A DNA stretch of 64,000 nt. It comes from Bacillus sp. JCM 19041. GTDB taxonomy: Bacteria; Bacillota; Bacilli; Bacillales; Bacillaceae_D. The translations under genes were made by a program, and so were the position numbers. The notes under the pieces are model-generated. The model made no database searches. It was not told the origin of the DNA and worked only from the letters and a program-made list of their open reading frames with translations. The DNA is taken from assembly GCA_001310375.1 (NCBI GenBank), contig BAXC01000008.1, positions 1 through 64,000 on the forward strand. Reading direction: 5' to 3'. Positions 44,132 to 54,502 of this stretch are shown in pieces. Positions within the stretch are counted from its first letter, which is position 1; every line of letters begins with the position of its first letter.

Positions 44132-45117
44132 TTACTCAATGTTGTCAGTCGCCCACGTAGGATCAACAGGCATCAACTCTGATACATCGATTTCTTCATT
44201 AATTAAACCAATTCGATAATAATCGTCCGCTTGCAGTTGTTGTCTAGCGATAATGTCTTCATTAATATTTTCCACGCCATACACACGGCGATTTACAACT
44301 GTATCAAGTACTTCTTTATCAATTCCAATCATAGTGGAAAGCAGTTCTGCAACATCATCGGGATTCTCATTCGCCCATTGATCGGACCGATTTGTTTCTT
44401 CTAATAAAAGTTGCACAAGTTCTGGTGACCCTTCAGCGAATGATGGTGTTGAGAAATAAAATGTCCGGTTTGGATAATCCTCGACATTATGGTCCAATGT
44501 CGTCACATCAAGCGTATGTTCTACACCTGCGAAAAACGGGTCCCATGAAGCGAGTGCATCAACTCTCCCGTTTCAAGTGCCGCACGACCTTGTGAAGCGT
44601 CTCCCATATAACGGAAAGTCACATCATCTACACTCAAACCCTCTGCTTCTAACGCTAGAATCGCTAAATAATGATGGTTTCCTCCTTCTAGTACAGCAAT
44701 ACTTTTGCCGTCAAGATCTGCTATTGATTGAATACCAGAGTCGTCTCTCACCATAATGCCAACACCTTCTTCATGTGACAAACTAGCACCTACATAGGTA
44801 ATCTCTCTGCCTTGCGCTTGTGCAAAAATACCAGGACCATCTGCGGCATTTCCATAATCAATATTATTTGTAGATAAAGCTTCCATCACAGCTGTTCCTT
44901 GATCAAATTCAATCCATTCAACCTCTACATCAAGACCTTCTTCCTCAATCCGATCTTCGAGATAACCACTCTCACGCAATACATTTAATGTATTTCCCGT
45001 TTGAAATCCAACACGAATGGTTTCTTCCCCGCTTGCATTTGAGGCGTCATCTCCACAAGCAGAAAGCAAACCTCCTGCTACTAGTAGAAATGTTGGTAAG
45101 GCAACTAATTTACGCAT
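44132..45117 (-). CDS. Sulfonate/nitrate/taurine-type ABC substrate-binding lipoprotein (SsuA-like), one frameshift
   Basis: About 328 residues. Signal peptide MRKLVALPTFLLVAGGLLSAC with lipidated Cys. IRVGFQTGNTLNVLRESGYL, YGNAADGPGIFAQAQGREIT and VRDDSGIQSIADLDGKSIAV are standard SsuA-type segments; after a frameshift near 44575 WDALASWDPFFAGVEHT follows, the ligand pocket region. GGAGGGAAG precedes the ATG at 45117, which lies inside the end of the glyoxalase-like gene (8-base overlap). Ligand could be an alkanesulfonate or related sulfur compound. Confidence 0.87.
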
Positions 45118-45943
45118 GTTTCTTCCCTCCATTAAACAGATAGTAACCGTTACGAATATTAAAATATTCCTGTTCACTCGAACCATCCAATGTTAATAGA
45201 AATGGTCGTTCTCCTCGTTTATCAAGTGTTTCTTTCACAATGCCCGCACCAATCGGTTCTGCAAACTGTACATTTCCCCCACTTAGTTCAAGCATATAGA
45301 TCTTTGCCTGTAAAGCTTGGTCCACATAGTTACCGATTTGTTTCAAATCAAACCATTCTGACCATTTAGAAGCCGTTTCTTTCGCATCATGCACGGACAT
45401 TGTGATTGATTCAACAGCAAACGCACCATCTTTATGAGAGCCAATTACATTCGCTTCTCTTAAACCCGTTTCACGTTCTTCATCCGTCTCATGCCAATCA
45501 ATAAAAAATGGCAGCGGCAATTCAGACTGTTCTTCCCCTACAAAAAGTAGTGACCACTCCAACAATTTACCGTCCGGTCTTTTTCTGCTAAGCGGCACAG
45601 GCCCATTCGTTTTTAATCCTTTTTCTTTAAAATGCTTTGCCAGTTGATCTAAATTGTTTGACCGTATACACATTTTTGCAAACCCTTCAGAAAATCGATC
45701 CCGCGCAATGGAGGAAAAAGGACTATATGCAACGTCTTTTGCACCCACTTGGTCAAAAAGCTCCTTGTCGTCAATCCCGAGAAATTCAATGTAACTTAAT
45801 CCAAAATGCAGTAACGTGTTATAAGAACCCCGTTTCTCATGGCGTCCACCATAAACGGTATGGAATCCTTTATTTTGAAATTCATTCATGATGTCATGTG
45901 CATCGTCGACATAATGAATCACATGGTCAAATTGTAGATTCAA
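45110..45943 (-). CDS. Glyoxalase-like domain protein leading the sulfonate-type operon
   Basis: Intact, 277 residues. FDHVIHYVDDAHDIMNEFQN and GGRHEKRGSYNTLLHFGLSY IEFLG form the glyoxalase-like (VOC superfamily, type 3) N-terminal module; a second module starts around VESITMSVHDAKETASKWSE WF. TTG start with GGAGTGAGG upstream. The 8-base overlap with the binding-protein gene means the two are translationally coupled. Homologues are often next to sulfonate-type importers; a role in handling the imported compound is inference. Confidence 0.8.
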   Translation of the reverse strand: MNLQFDHVIHYVDDAHDIMNEFQNKGFHTVYGGRHEKRGSYNTLLHFGLSYIEFLGIDDKELFDQVGAKDVAYSPFSSIARDRFSEGFAKMCIRSNNLDQLAKHFKEKGLKTNGPVPLSRKRPDGKLLEWSLLFVGEEQSELPLPFFIDWHETDEERETGLREANVIGSHKDGAFAVESITMSVHDAKETASKWSEWFDLKQIGNYVDQALQAKIYMLELSGGNVQFAEPIGAGIVKETLDKRGERPFLLTLDGSSEQEYFNIRNGYYLFNGGKKHA

Positions 45944-45976
45944 ATCGCCTCACTCCTTTAATCCGATTAACTTGAT

Positions 45977-46002
45977 AGAAATTATATAATTTTAATATTT
46001 CT
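45977..46002. repeat. AT-rich inverted repeat in the operon leader
   Basis: AGAAAT and ATTTCT flank 14 A/T bases that are themselves nearly palindromic. It starts just after the predicted transcription start and could be an operator or hairpin. Confidence 0.4.
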
Positions 46003-46031
46003 AGAGTATGTTAGAAAAATAGAATTGTCAA
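46003..46031 (-). promoter_or_regulatory. SigA-type promoter of the sulfonate-type operon
   Basis: Minus strand TTGACA (46026-46031), 17-base spacer, TACTCT (46003-46008). Confidence 0.6.
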
Positions 46032-46111
46032 TAGATTTGTTTTTTTATCTAAAATTGTCGATTTGTCATTTTCCTAACACGTTTTTCTTCGGTAAATTGA
46101 ACGTAAATCAA

Positions 46112-46148
46112 AAAAACAAACAAGCTCTATGGAAGCAGCTTGCCTGTT
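46112..46148 (-). terminator. Terminator of the ECF sigma gene
   Basis: CAAGCT and AGCTTG around a ten-base loop, extended by imperfect pairs, then a run of T on the minus strand. Confidence 0.6.
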
Positions 46149-46211
46149 GACCTTATGTTCAATTTCCCTACGCATTCTCAAAGAATAGTATTCTTCCATT
46201 CACGTACCACT

Positions 46212-47147
46212 TTATTTCCAAAAAGTCCCGTCTGTTTGATGTGCTACATTTAACGTTGCTGCTACATATTGAATCAATTCTGGGCAATAGTAGTAGTCAG
46301 TCACTTTTAGTACATTGTCGACATCATGTTCAATGCGTTGAATCGTACTTAATGCCGGTTGGTCTTGTTCCTTATCTCGCACAAATACACACAAGACGAC
46401 TTGCCCGAATACAACAGTCCATTCCCCTTTCATAAACCGGCTATCCTTTTCCCACTCTGATAACGAATTTGTTCGAATCATCTCTTTACCGAGTTCCTCA
46501 GTAACGCCGACGATCTCCATCACTGATTGATCGGTTAACAAATCAGCGATCCTATCAGCATCTCTTTTATTAAAAGCTTCTATATACGTATCAATCACAT
46601 GATCCTTATTCTTTTTAACCTGCCTATCGATCCCTTGCTTTTCATAATGCCGCATGTTTAATAAGGATTTTCGCGCTCGATAAAGCAAAGACTTCACTGC
46701 TCCATCTGTGATTGAAGTCATTTCTACAATTTCTTTGATCCTAAACTCGAATACATCACTTAATAAAAACACAACTCTCTGTCTCGGTGGCAATACGTCA
46801 CACATCACTTCAAGGGAGTGGCGAATATCAATTGGATCAACTTCTTCCATTCCTATATATTTGTCGATCTCTTCCTCTAACGTAAATGAAATCGCCTTAT
46901 TACGACGACACTGGTCAATCCATGAATTGGTCGCGATTCGAAACAGATAGGCTTTTGGCTGTACAGATTGATACATAAATGAGAGTTTTGCAAAAGCTTT
47001 TAACACTGTTTCTTGCGCTAGATCTTCGGCATCCCACGGAGAACCGGTTAGGTTGAGACAATAAGACCATAATGATGGCCGAAACTCCAAAATCATCGCC
47101 TCAAAAGCTTTTCTTACTTTTCGTGATTCTTGATATGTGGTTTCCAT
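46212..47147 (-). CDS. ECF sigma factor with C-terminal SnoaL-like domain (SigJ/ECF41-like)
   Basis: Protein of 311 residues from the ATG at 47147 (CGGAGGG upstream). Sigma-70 region 2 is WSYCLNLTGSPWDAEDLAQE TVLKAFAKL and region 4 is LPPRQRVVFLLSDVFEFRIK EIVEMTSITDGAVKSLLYRA RKSL. After residue ~200 comes a SnoaL-like domain (YIEAFNKRDADRIADLLTDQ). That fusion is typical of ECF41/SigJ-type factors, which are controlled by their own C-terminal domain rather than by a separate anti-sigma. No anti-sigma gene adjoins. Confidence 0.83.
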   Translation of the reverse strand: METTYQESRKVRKAFEAMILEFRPSLWSYCLNLTGSPWDAEDLAQETVLKAFAKLSFMYQSVQPKAYLFRIATNSWIDQCRRNKAISFTLEEEIDKYIGMEEVDPIDIRHSLEVMCDVLPPRQRVVFLLSDVFEFRIKEIVEMTSITDGAVKSLLYRARKSLLNMRHYEKQGIDRQVKKNKDHVIDTYIEAFNKRDADRIADLLTDQSVMEIVGVTEELGKEMIRTNSLSEWEKDSRFMKGEWTVVFGQVVLCVFVRDKEQDQPALSTIQRIEHDVDNVLKVTDYYYCPELIQYVAATLNVAHQTDGTFWK

Positions 47148-47355
47148 TACATCCCTCCGCTCGTTCTTACTAGTATAACGAAAGAAAAGGATAGAATGAC
47201 GCGGTGAACCAGAAAAAAGATTTAACAAGCAACGAACGTAATGATAGATCATCAAACGGTTGGTCTCGTTTTACTTGCTTTCGGACAATCTCATTTAATG
47301 CTTGAGTATCGTATGCATTGCTTATACATATACATCCTTCACCTCAAGCGCGTTG

Positions 47356-48393
47356 TTAATTGAACGTAGCTATACGAGCGGCTACATACGCTGCATCCTC
47401 ACCGACTCCATAAAGCAGTGCTGATCCACGCTTATATTGCCAACTTAACCCCAATACGTATAATCCACGTACATTTGTCACACCTCTTGTATGTATAGGT
47501 TGGTTCTTTTTTTCTAGAACACCGTCTATCTGAATCCATTCGTAAGAATTACGGTATCCAGTTGCCCAAATAACTGTCTGGACATCTACTGGTTCAGCTG
47601 TTTGAAACATTGCTTTTGTTCCTTTAATTGATTGAAGACGATCTTTTATGATTGCTTTCTTTTTAACCGTTTTAATATCGGTGCCAATTACCGGATCGTT
47701 CTTTTGGAGCTTGCGCCCTATTGGAGACCTAACAGATTGGTTCGCAATTCTTAATCGCTCAAACCACCAAAACAAACTCTTCCTTAGAAACGTTTGAGGT
47801 AAGGTTTTTCTTTTTTTTACTGCAAGATAGCACAACTTTATGGCTACTCGTTAGTTCTGCGGCGATTTGTACACCAGTATTACCTGCGCCAACAACGAGC
47901 ACAGTGCCGACCGGAATTTGAGCTGGATTCTTATACTCTGAAGCATGCAGCTGGTACAAGTCTGTTTGTTTACCCTGCACGAATTCAGGTACAAATGGCG
48001 TATGAAATGCTCCAGTCGCAACAACTACTTGTGTGGCTGATACGTCTTACCAGAGCTCACATGAATTTGGAAGAGTAGTCCAGCTTTTTCGAGTTTTGTA
48101 ACTTTCGATCGATTGATAACAGGTAGTTTAAATTCATTCTTATAAATGAACAAATAACTAGCTATCTCATCTTTTGTTGGGTACCCATCTGGATCTCCAT
48201 TTAACGAAAGTCCAGGTAATGAACTATACTTTCTTGGCGTAAAAAGAACAAGCGAATCATAGCGTTTCTTCCACGAATCGCCAGCATGTGCTTGTTCATC
48301 AAGGATAAGAAACGACTTATCTTTTTCCTTTAAATAATAGCCGACTGAAAGCCCTGCTTGTCCTCCACCTATTACAATCACATCGTAAGTCAT
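47356..48393 (-). CDS. Flavin-containing monooxygenase / CzcO-like NAD(P)-binding oxidoreductase, two frameshifts
   Basis: About 346 residues. FAD-binding motif YDVIVIGGGQAGLSVGYYLK, then SWKKRYDSLVLFTPRKYSSL PG, the NAD(P) motif GTVLVVGAGNTGVQIAAELT and the ATGYR block IWATGYRNSYEWIQ. GLYVLGLSWQYKRGSALLYG VGEDA is the usual C-terminus. Frames change near 48045 and near 47815, in a T-run. Belongs to the CzcO/YrpB group; the name relates to metal resistance neighbourhoods but the reaction is unknown. It lies next to cadA here. Confidence 0.85.
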
Positions 48394-48426
48394 TTCAAAT
48401 TCTCCCCCCATTCTATGTAGTCAAAA

Positions 48427-48455
48427 AAAGGCGTTAGCTCAAGTCTAACGCCTTT
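48427..48455 (-). terminator. Terminator of cadA
   Basis: AAAGGCGTTAG and CTAACGCCTTT around a seven-base loop, then seven T on the minus strand. Confidence 0.88.
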
Positions 48456-48458
48456 CCC

Positions 48459-50601
48459 CTAATCATCCTCTTTCACTCGTAGTAACCGTAGCCCATTGGC
48501 CGTAACGAGCAATGTAGCACCAACATCGGCAAGGATTGCAATCCAGAGGGTTAACCACCCTGGTAAAACAAGCAACAGTGCAAGTAGTTTGATTCCTAAT
48601 GAAAAGCTAATGTTTTGCTTGATAATCGTTAACGCACGGCGACTAAGTTTAATGGTATAAGGAAGTTTTCTTAAATCATCTCCCATTAATGCCACATCAG
48701 CTGTTTCAAGTGCTGTATCTGTACCAGCTCCGCCCATAGCAATTCCGACCGTTGAGGCAGCTAATGCAGGTGCATCATTAACGCCATCGCCTACCATCGC
48801 TACTCTTCCATGCTTTTTCGTAAACGATTTAATGTAATTGAGTTTATCAGCGGGCATTAACTCTGATTGGACACGAGTCACGCCAATTTGCTTTCCAATC
48901 GCTTGAGCTGTGCCATGATTATCACCAGTTAGCATAATCGTTTCCTTAATGCCGAGATCGTGTAGACGATCGATAACTTCTTTACTTGATTCTCTGACCT
49001 CATCCGCGACAGCATAATCGCTTTAATGCCGTCACTTGTGCCTACGAGTAAAGCAGTCTTGCCTTGTTGTTGTAAGAATTCCACTTTTGAACGCAAATCA
49101 CTAGGAACACTCGTTGCTAACACGTCATCAAACAGGTTCATGTTCCCGATGTAATACATCGTGTGTGCGAACTCGCCTTTAATTCCCTTTCCTGTAATGG
49201 ATGAAAAGTTTTTAATTTCTACGTTTTTGAAAGAAACCTCCGTGTGTTCTGCTTTTTTAATAATGGCAGACGCAAGGGGGTGTTGAGACCGAGATTCAAG
49301 AGCAGCAATAACGGTAAGGAGTTCGAGTTCGTTTACCTGACCAATCGTTGTAAAATCCGTTACAACAGGAACCCCTTTTGTAAGTGTTCCTGTTTTATCA
49401 AAGGCAATCGCTCTTAACCTTCCAGCTTCCTCTAAATAAACCCCGCCTTTAACCAACACACCGTTTTTCGCTGCATTTCCAATTGCAGTCACAATTGCTA
49501 CTGGTGTCGAGATAACAAGGGCACATGGACACCCAACAACAAGTACGGCAAGCCCTTGATAAATCCATACCTCCCACGAAGCGCCAGCCAAAAGCGGTGG
49601 CAGAATTGCTACTAGGAAAGCGACACCAATAATGGCTGGTGTGTAGTACTTGGCAAAACGATCGACAAACGCTTGAGAAGGTGCTTTTTCCGCCTGAGCA
49701 TCTTCGACCAATTGAATGACCTTTGAAATCATCGTGTCTTCTACTTGTTTGGTTACTCTAACTTCTAAGAAACCTTCTTCATTTAATGTACCTGCAAACA
49801 CATCATCATTTACTTGCTTCTCAACTGGAATCGATTCACCCGTAATAGCCGCTTGATTAATAGACGAATTTCCCCCAACGACAACGCCGTCCATCGCCAA
49901 TTTCTGCCCCGGCTTCACAATCATAATATCGTCGATTTTAATGTCTTCAACCGCAACCGTCATTTCTTGGCCGTTTCGTTTAATAAGTGCTTCGCTTGGC
50001 GCGATATCCATCAGTGAACGAATCGACTGCCTTGCTCGGTCCATCGAGAATCGCTCTAATGCTTCACTGATAGCAAACAAGATAACAACAATCGCACCTT
50101 CAGTCCACTCTCCAATGATCGCAGCTCCTATCACAGCCACTGTCATCAACGTTCGCATATCAAACTGGAGTCGCATTAAATTCATAAATCCAACTTTAAA
50201 AAGGGAATACCCACCAATTACCATCGATGAAGCAAACGCAAGCACCGTGACAAGATTGTCTTCACCATTAACAACTAAAGACAAAAGTCCAAATGCTAAA
50301 AAGAGCAAAGAACCAATGATCGTTGCATGTTTTTGAATAAAGGAAAGATGATTATGTTCTTGCACGATTGAGCTTTTTTCACTCGCTCATGTTCTGGTCT
50401 AACTTTTAACTTCTCAAACGATCCCGCTTTTTCAAGCTCCTCAACACTTGCTTCTCCATAAACAGTAATCTTTGATGCGCCAAAGTTGACCTCAGCATCC
50501 ACAACACCTGAGAGATTCTTTACATTTTTCTCAAACGTTCCGGCACAACCTGCACACGAAAATCCTTCTACACGAAAAACAGACTTTTCCTGATTAGACA
50601 C
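48459..50601 (-). CDS. cadA: Cadmium/zinc-exporting P1B-type ATPase, two frameshifts
   Basis: About 714 residues. N-terminal heavy-metal-binding domain with [20 protein letters not shown]; transmembrane CPC in [20 protein letters not shown]; phosphorylation [22 protein letters not shown] in [13 protein letters not shown]; the HP locus [11 protein letters not shown]; hinge [21 protein letters not shown] plus the HMA domain assign it to the Zn/Cd/Pb export group. Frames change near 50370 and 49000. The GTG start at 50601 overlaps the end of cadC. Confers export of Cd2+, Zn2+ or Pb2+. Confidence 0.92.
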
Positions 50602-50974
50602 GACTTTGCACTTCGCTACTATGGATAACCGCCACTTCAACTAATTGGCGGACATGGTCATCATCTAACGAATAAAAGACGAGCTTGCCTTTTTTTTGGC
50701 TTTTGGCAAGACCTAAGTTGCGTAAATGCCGTAAATGATGGGACGCTGTTGCCGTTGTTGAACCAATAATATTTGCGACATCACAGACACATAGTTCATC
50801 TTCTTGTAGCAAGGCGTATGCAATCTTCAGGCGCGTCTCATCGGATAACGCTTTGAACAAATCGGCTACTGGAACAAAATTTCGCTTGCCCATCTCACCG
50901 GAAATTCGATTCACCTTTTCCTGATCAAAGCAAAACACATCACATGTATCTTGATTCACTTTCGTACCATTCAT
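50594..50974 (-). CDS. cadC: CadC-type ArsR/SmtB metal-responsive repressor
   Basis: Intact, 126 residues. Cys11, Cys15, Cys62 and Cys64 ([10 protein letters not shown] and [10 protein letters not shown]) reproduce the alpha3N metal site of Staphylococcus CadC, shifted by four residues, so it should sense Cd/Pb/Zn. The winged helix is [20 protein letters not shown] then [20 protein letters not shown]. Metal binding releases it from the operator upstream and lets cadC-cadA be transcribed. Confidence 0.9.
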   Translation of the reverse strand: MNGTKVNQDTCDVFCFDQEKVNRISGEMGKRNFVPVADLFKALSDETRLKIAYALLQEDELCVCDVANIIGSTTATASHHLRHLRNLGLAKSQKKGKLVFYSLDDDHVRQLVEVAVIHSSEVQSRV

Positions 50975-51009
50975 CTACTCCACCTCACTCAAACAGTCAT
51001 TTGATTATT

Positions 51010-51064
51010 AGTTTATTCTTGCTTTTGATGTATGTCAATATAATATTCAAATAAATGTTTGAAT
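51010..51064 (-). promoter_or_regulatory. cad promoter and CadC operator
   Basis: ATTCAAATAAATGTTTGAAT at 51045-51064 is a 20-bp in-part palindrome (ATTCAAA/TTTGAAT arms) close to the known CadC operator TCAAATAAATATTTG. Minus strand TTGACA (51033-51038), 17-base spacer and TAAACT (51010-51015) form the promoter; the operator sits directly upstream of the -35. Confidence 0.8.
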
Positions 51065-51170
51065 GTCACATACGAAAGGGACTAATCTTTGGAGAATAAT
51101 CGTACGAAGGAAGTGGTATAAGATACAACAAGCCGTTTTAACCTGACGCAAACCTTCGAAAATTCTGCCG

Positions 51171-51272
51171 TTAAAGGCGGTTAACTGCTTTTTCTAAATG
51201 AGAGTGGAATACCTCATTTAAATCTTCATTTCGAACTAGCTCTTGAGCAATAACTGCAGTAAAATCAGACAT
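51171..51272 (-). pseudogene. N-terminal remnant of an IS256/mutator-type transposase
   Basis: MSDFTAVIAQELVRNEDLNE VFHSHLEKAVNRL, and after one base shift LTAEFSK, resembles the N-terminus of IS256-family transposases (…EDLxExFRxxLExAVNxLLxAELTAFL). The catalytic DDE region is absent: only about 40 residues remain. No terminal inverted repeats were found. Confidence 0.45.
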
Positions 51273-51592
51273 AGCGAAGTCTTCTTTTCTGTGAATTTGG
51301 TGTGGTAACTCAATTCTACTAGAAAAAGGGCTTCCTTTTTTCGTGCCATTATTCATTTACACACAAGGTATTTTACGCTCTCGGTTCCGCCAACAGATCG
51401 TAGAATGTAAAGACAATGATTGTTTCTTTTCCCAAAAGACCCTTTAAAACAATCTAATTCATGTTACACTTATAAACATTGCTTTTAAGTTGCTTCTTTT
51501 TCGTAATAGGAAGTTTGTCAATTGAATAAAACGGGTATTGTCGATACGTGCAGAAATTTGTTCTACACAGTAATCTAGAGAGGACGTTATTT

Positions 51593-53229
51593 TTGAAAAG
51601 TACAACGAAAGTGTTTTATATTTCTATTGTCATTTCTTTAGCCTTTATTTTATGGGGCGTTTTAGCTCCAACCAATATGTCTGAAATTACGACATCGATT
51701 CAGACGTTTATTTCATCTGATCTCGGCTGGTTCTACTTATTGTCAGCCACTTTTTATATTGCCGTAGCTGTTTATTTAATTGCAAGTCCATATGGACGGA
51801 TTAAATTAGGAAAGCCTGATGAGGAACCAGAATATAGTTACATGACTTGGTTTGCTTTTCTCTTTACAGCAGGAATGGGAATTGGTCTTGTATTCTGGGG
51901 CTCGGCTGAACCATTATCTCATTATTTCATTCCAGCTAATGCAGAACCAGGTACAAAACAAGCAGCGGCTGAAGCCATGCGCTATTCAATGTTTCATTGG
52001 GGCATTCACCCTTGGGCCATTTATGCTGTTGTTGCTTTAACGCTTGCTTACTTTCAATACCGCAAGGACGAGCCAGCCTTGTTTAGTTCAACGTTTAGAC
52101 CATTAATTGGGAACAGAGTGAATGGAGTACTAGGTAAAACGATTGATGTATTTGTTGTTTTTGCAACGGTTTTTGGTACAGCAACTTCTCTGGGATTTGG
52201 AGCTGCACAAATTACAGCAGGTCTTCGCTACATATTTCCTTCACTAGAGTCGTATTCTGATACACTATTTCAACTCGTCATCATCTTAATTGTTACAGTG
52301 TTATTTAGTATCTCTGCTCTATCTGGTATTAATAAAGGGATTCGAATTCTGAGTAACTTTAATGTTCGTTTAGCGATTCTTTTAATGGCGTTTATCTTAA
52401 TATTAGGACCTACAAGCTATATTATGGGTGTGTTCACTCAAGGAATTGGGTCTTATGCAGGCAACTTCTTAGGTATGAGCTTTAGCCTTGATGTATATGA
52501 TCCTGAATCTTCTTGGGTCCAAGACTGGACATTGTTTTACTGGGCTTGGTGGATTTCTTGGTCTCCTTTTGTTGGGGCCTTCATTGCCCGCGTTTCACGT
52601 GGACGTACGATTCGTGAATTTGTAACTGGTGTTATTGCTTTACCCGCTTTATTTGGTGCTTTATGGTTTGCCGTATTTGGTGGATCTTCCATGTACTTTG
52701 AAAATGAAGGTGCAGGTCTTTTTGAAGCAATGGGTGGAGGCGACCAACCAGAGATCGCGCTCTTTGCTTTACTCGAGCAGTTCCCGCTCACTTTTATTAT
52801 TTCTTTAATTACAATCCTGTTAATTGCTTCGTTTTTGTTACTTCAGCCGATTCAGCAACCGTTGTTCTCGGTATGCAAACAACAGGTGGGATGCTTAATC
52901 CTCCAAATGTCGTTAAACTAATCTGGGGTCTTGTCGTTTCAGGTACTGCTGCTGTTTTGCTTACAAGTCCAACGGGATTAGAAGCACTGCAAACGGCTTC
53001 CATTATTGGAGCACTTCCTTTTGCGATTATTATCATTCTCATGATTTGGTCTCTCTTAAAAGAGTTACGAAATGAGAAAAATATCCTTACGGTAGATAAA
53101 GAACGCATTCGTCATGAACGTATACAATTACGAAATCAACGAGAGCAACTGAAACAGCAACAGGCACAATTAAAGCAAGAACAAGAGAAATTAAGACGAA
53201 AACAAAAAGAAAACAAAAAAGAGAAATAA
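51593..53229 (+). CDS. BCCT-family betaine/choline/carnitine transporter with charged C-terminal tail, one frameshift
   Basis: About 546 residues, Na+-coupled importer of osmoprotectants. Start TTG at 51593 with GAGAGGACG upstream. Family blocks: [44 protein letters not shown], the Trp box [26 protein letters not shown]. One frameshift near 52838, after which [19 protein letters not shown] follows. The last ~50 residues are a Lys/Gln/Glu tail ([20 protein letters not shown]) resembling the osmosensing C-terminus of BetP/OpuD-type carriers. Single gene with its own terminator; it could be OpuD or another betaine carrier. Confidence 0.9.
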
Positions 53230-53230
53230 G

Positions 53231-53268
53231 AAAAAAGCTACCGAGCAGTGCTGGCCGGTAGCTTTTTC
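53231..53268 (+). terminator. Terminator of the BCCT gene
   Basis: AAAAAGCTACCG and CGGTAGCTTTTT around a 12-base loop. Confidence 0.9.
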
Positions 53269-53313
53269 CTACTACAACACTGAAGGTCTCCCTTCTTCTA
53301 TATATATACTTGT

Positions 53314-53637
53314 TTATCGTGCCAAACGTTTACGCCGGACAAACGGTAACAACAACCACCAAACAAGAATGACTCCATAACCAAGCATCGATAAGATCGT
53401 CCATAGTGTGCCTGCTTGTAACTCTGCTACAAAATGGTCAAACTCCGTCATTTCCTTGTCCCTTTCAATACTATTAATAAACAAAAGAATAGGAACTGAT
53501 ATCGAAAAAAGGACAACTGCAAAGGAAAGCCTTCTCATTTTATTTCTCAATATACTTCGGATAGCCATCACAAACGTGACAATGATAACAAGATAGTAAA
53601 TGAGCCAAACCCAACCTGGAAGTGTCTCCCAATACAT
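53314..53637 (-). CDS. Small membrane protein of unknown function
   Basis: Intact, 107 residues with three hydrophobic segments (LPGWVWLIYYLVIIVTFVMA, RLSFAVVLFSISVPILLFIN and LWTILSMLGYGVILVWWLLL), an acidic middle loop and a basic end. AAGGAGAT precedes the ATG. Family not recognised. Confidence 0.7.
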   Translation of the reverse strand: MYWETLPGWVWLIYYLVIIVTFVMAIRSILRNKMRRLSFAVVLFSISVPILLFINSIERDKEMTEFDHFVAELQAGTLWTILSMLGYGVILVWWLLLPFVRRKRLAR

Positions 53638-53709
53638 GTTTTTATCTCCTTCAAGTAATCTACGACTAGTCTATGATGACATCCAGCTAAATAGATGTTC
53701 TTTAATCAT

Positions 53710-54311
53710 CTAATCATCGACATGAACAATAGACGAGTTTTTTATCGTTTGCGCTTGAACATACTCATCTTGAAGCAATCCCCAAACCGCACAATCTTTG
53801 TATTGATTTTTTGAATTACGAATCATATGTTTAATGATGCCTTCTTGTTTCATGCCCACTTTACTCATGATTCTTCCAGAGGCAGGGTTATCGATATTAT
53901 GTGCAGCTTCAATTTTATGAATATCCATCTGTTGAAAACCAAATTCAATGATTGCTTTTAATGCTTCCGTTCCATATCCTTGATTCCACCACATAAATCC
54001 AATCGAATAACTAACCGAACAGTTTTCAGTGACACGGTCAAAATCATATAAATCAATCTCGCCAATGAGCACGTTCCTCTCTTTTAAAACAATCGCCCAA
54101 TAACAAAAGGATTCTTTCTGATAACCTTCTACAATCTTATTGACCCTCTCTCTTGTTTCCGAGACAGACTGATGAGGTGCGCTAACACGATTGTCCGACA
54201 CACGTGAGTCGGAGAGCCAATGGTCAAATACGGTTTGGCTATCGGCATCGGTGAATTTACGTAAATACAATCGTTCTGTTCAATCATTGGAGTTCCTAAA
54301 TAAGTAAGCAT
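53710..54311 (-). CDS. GNAT-family acetyltransferase, one frameshift
   Basis: About 200 residues. From ATG at 54311 (AAAAGGGGAA upstream) the protein opens MLTYLGTPMIEQN and after a shift near 54272 continues YLRKFTDADSQTVFDHWLSD. SYSIGFMWWNQGYGTEALKA is the CoA-binding block and NPASGRIMSKVGMKQEGIIK the C-terminal motif of the RimJ/RimL group. Substrate unknown. Confidence 0.84.
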
Positions 54312-54404
54312 CTTTATTCCCCTTTTCAATGGTCACTCCTCTTCATTATATAAAATCTTCAGTCACCTGTTTTAATGTTTTCCTATTTAAAGAATCAATG
54401 AACA

Positions 54405-54427
54405 AAAACCCCCTTTCAAAGGGGGGC
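54405..54427 (-). terminator. Terminator of the aldo/keto reductase operon
   Basis: CCCCCTTT and AAAGGGGG around one base, followed by TTTTTG on the minus strand. Confidence 0.75.
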
Positions 54428-54502
54428 TACAACGCTATCATAAATCCCATAGTATATATTAAAAAATCGAACTAAATTTTCTAGTCCGTTCGTTGATGCT
54501 AC

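Noticed and set aside
50594..50601. Small overlap between cadC and cadA as a sequencing artefact
   Set aside because: GTG start inside the end of cadC is a normal translational coupling and the HMA domain begins directly after it.
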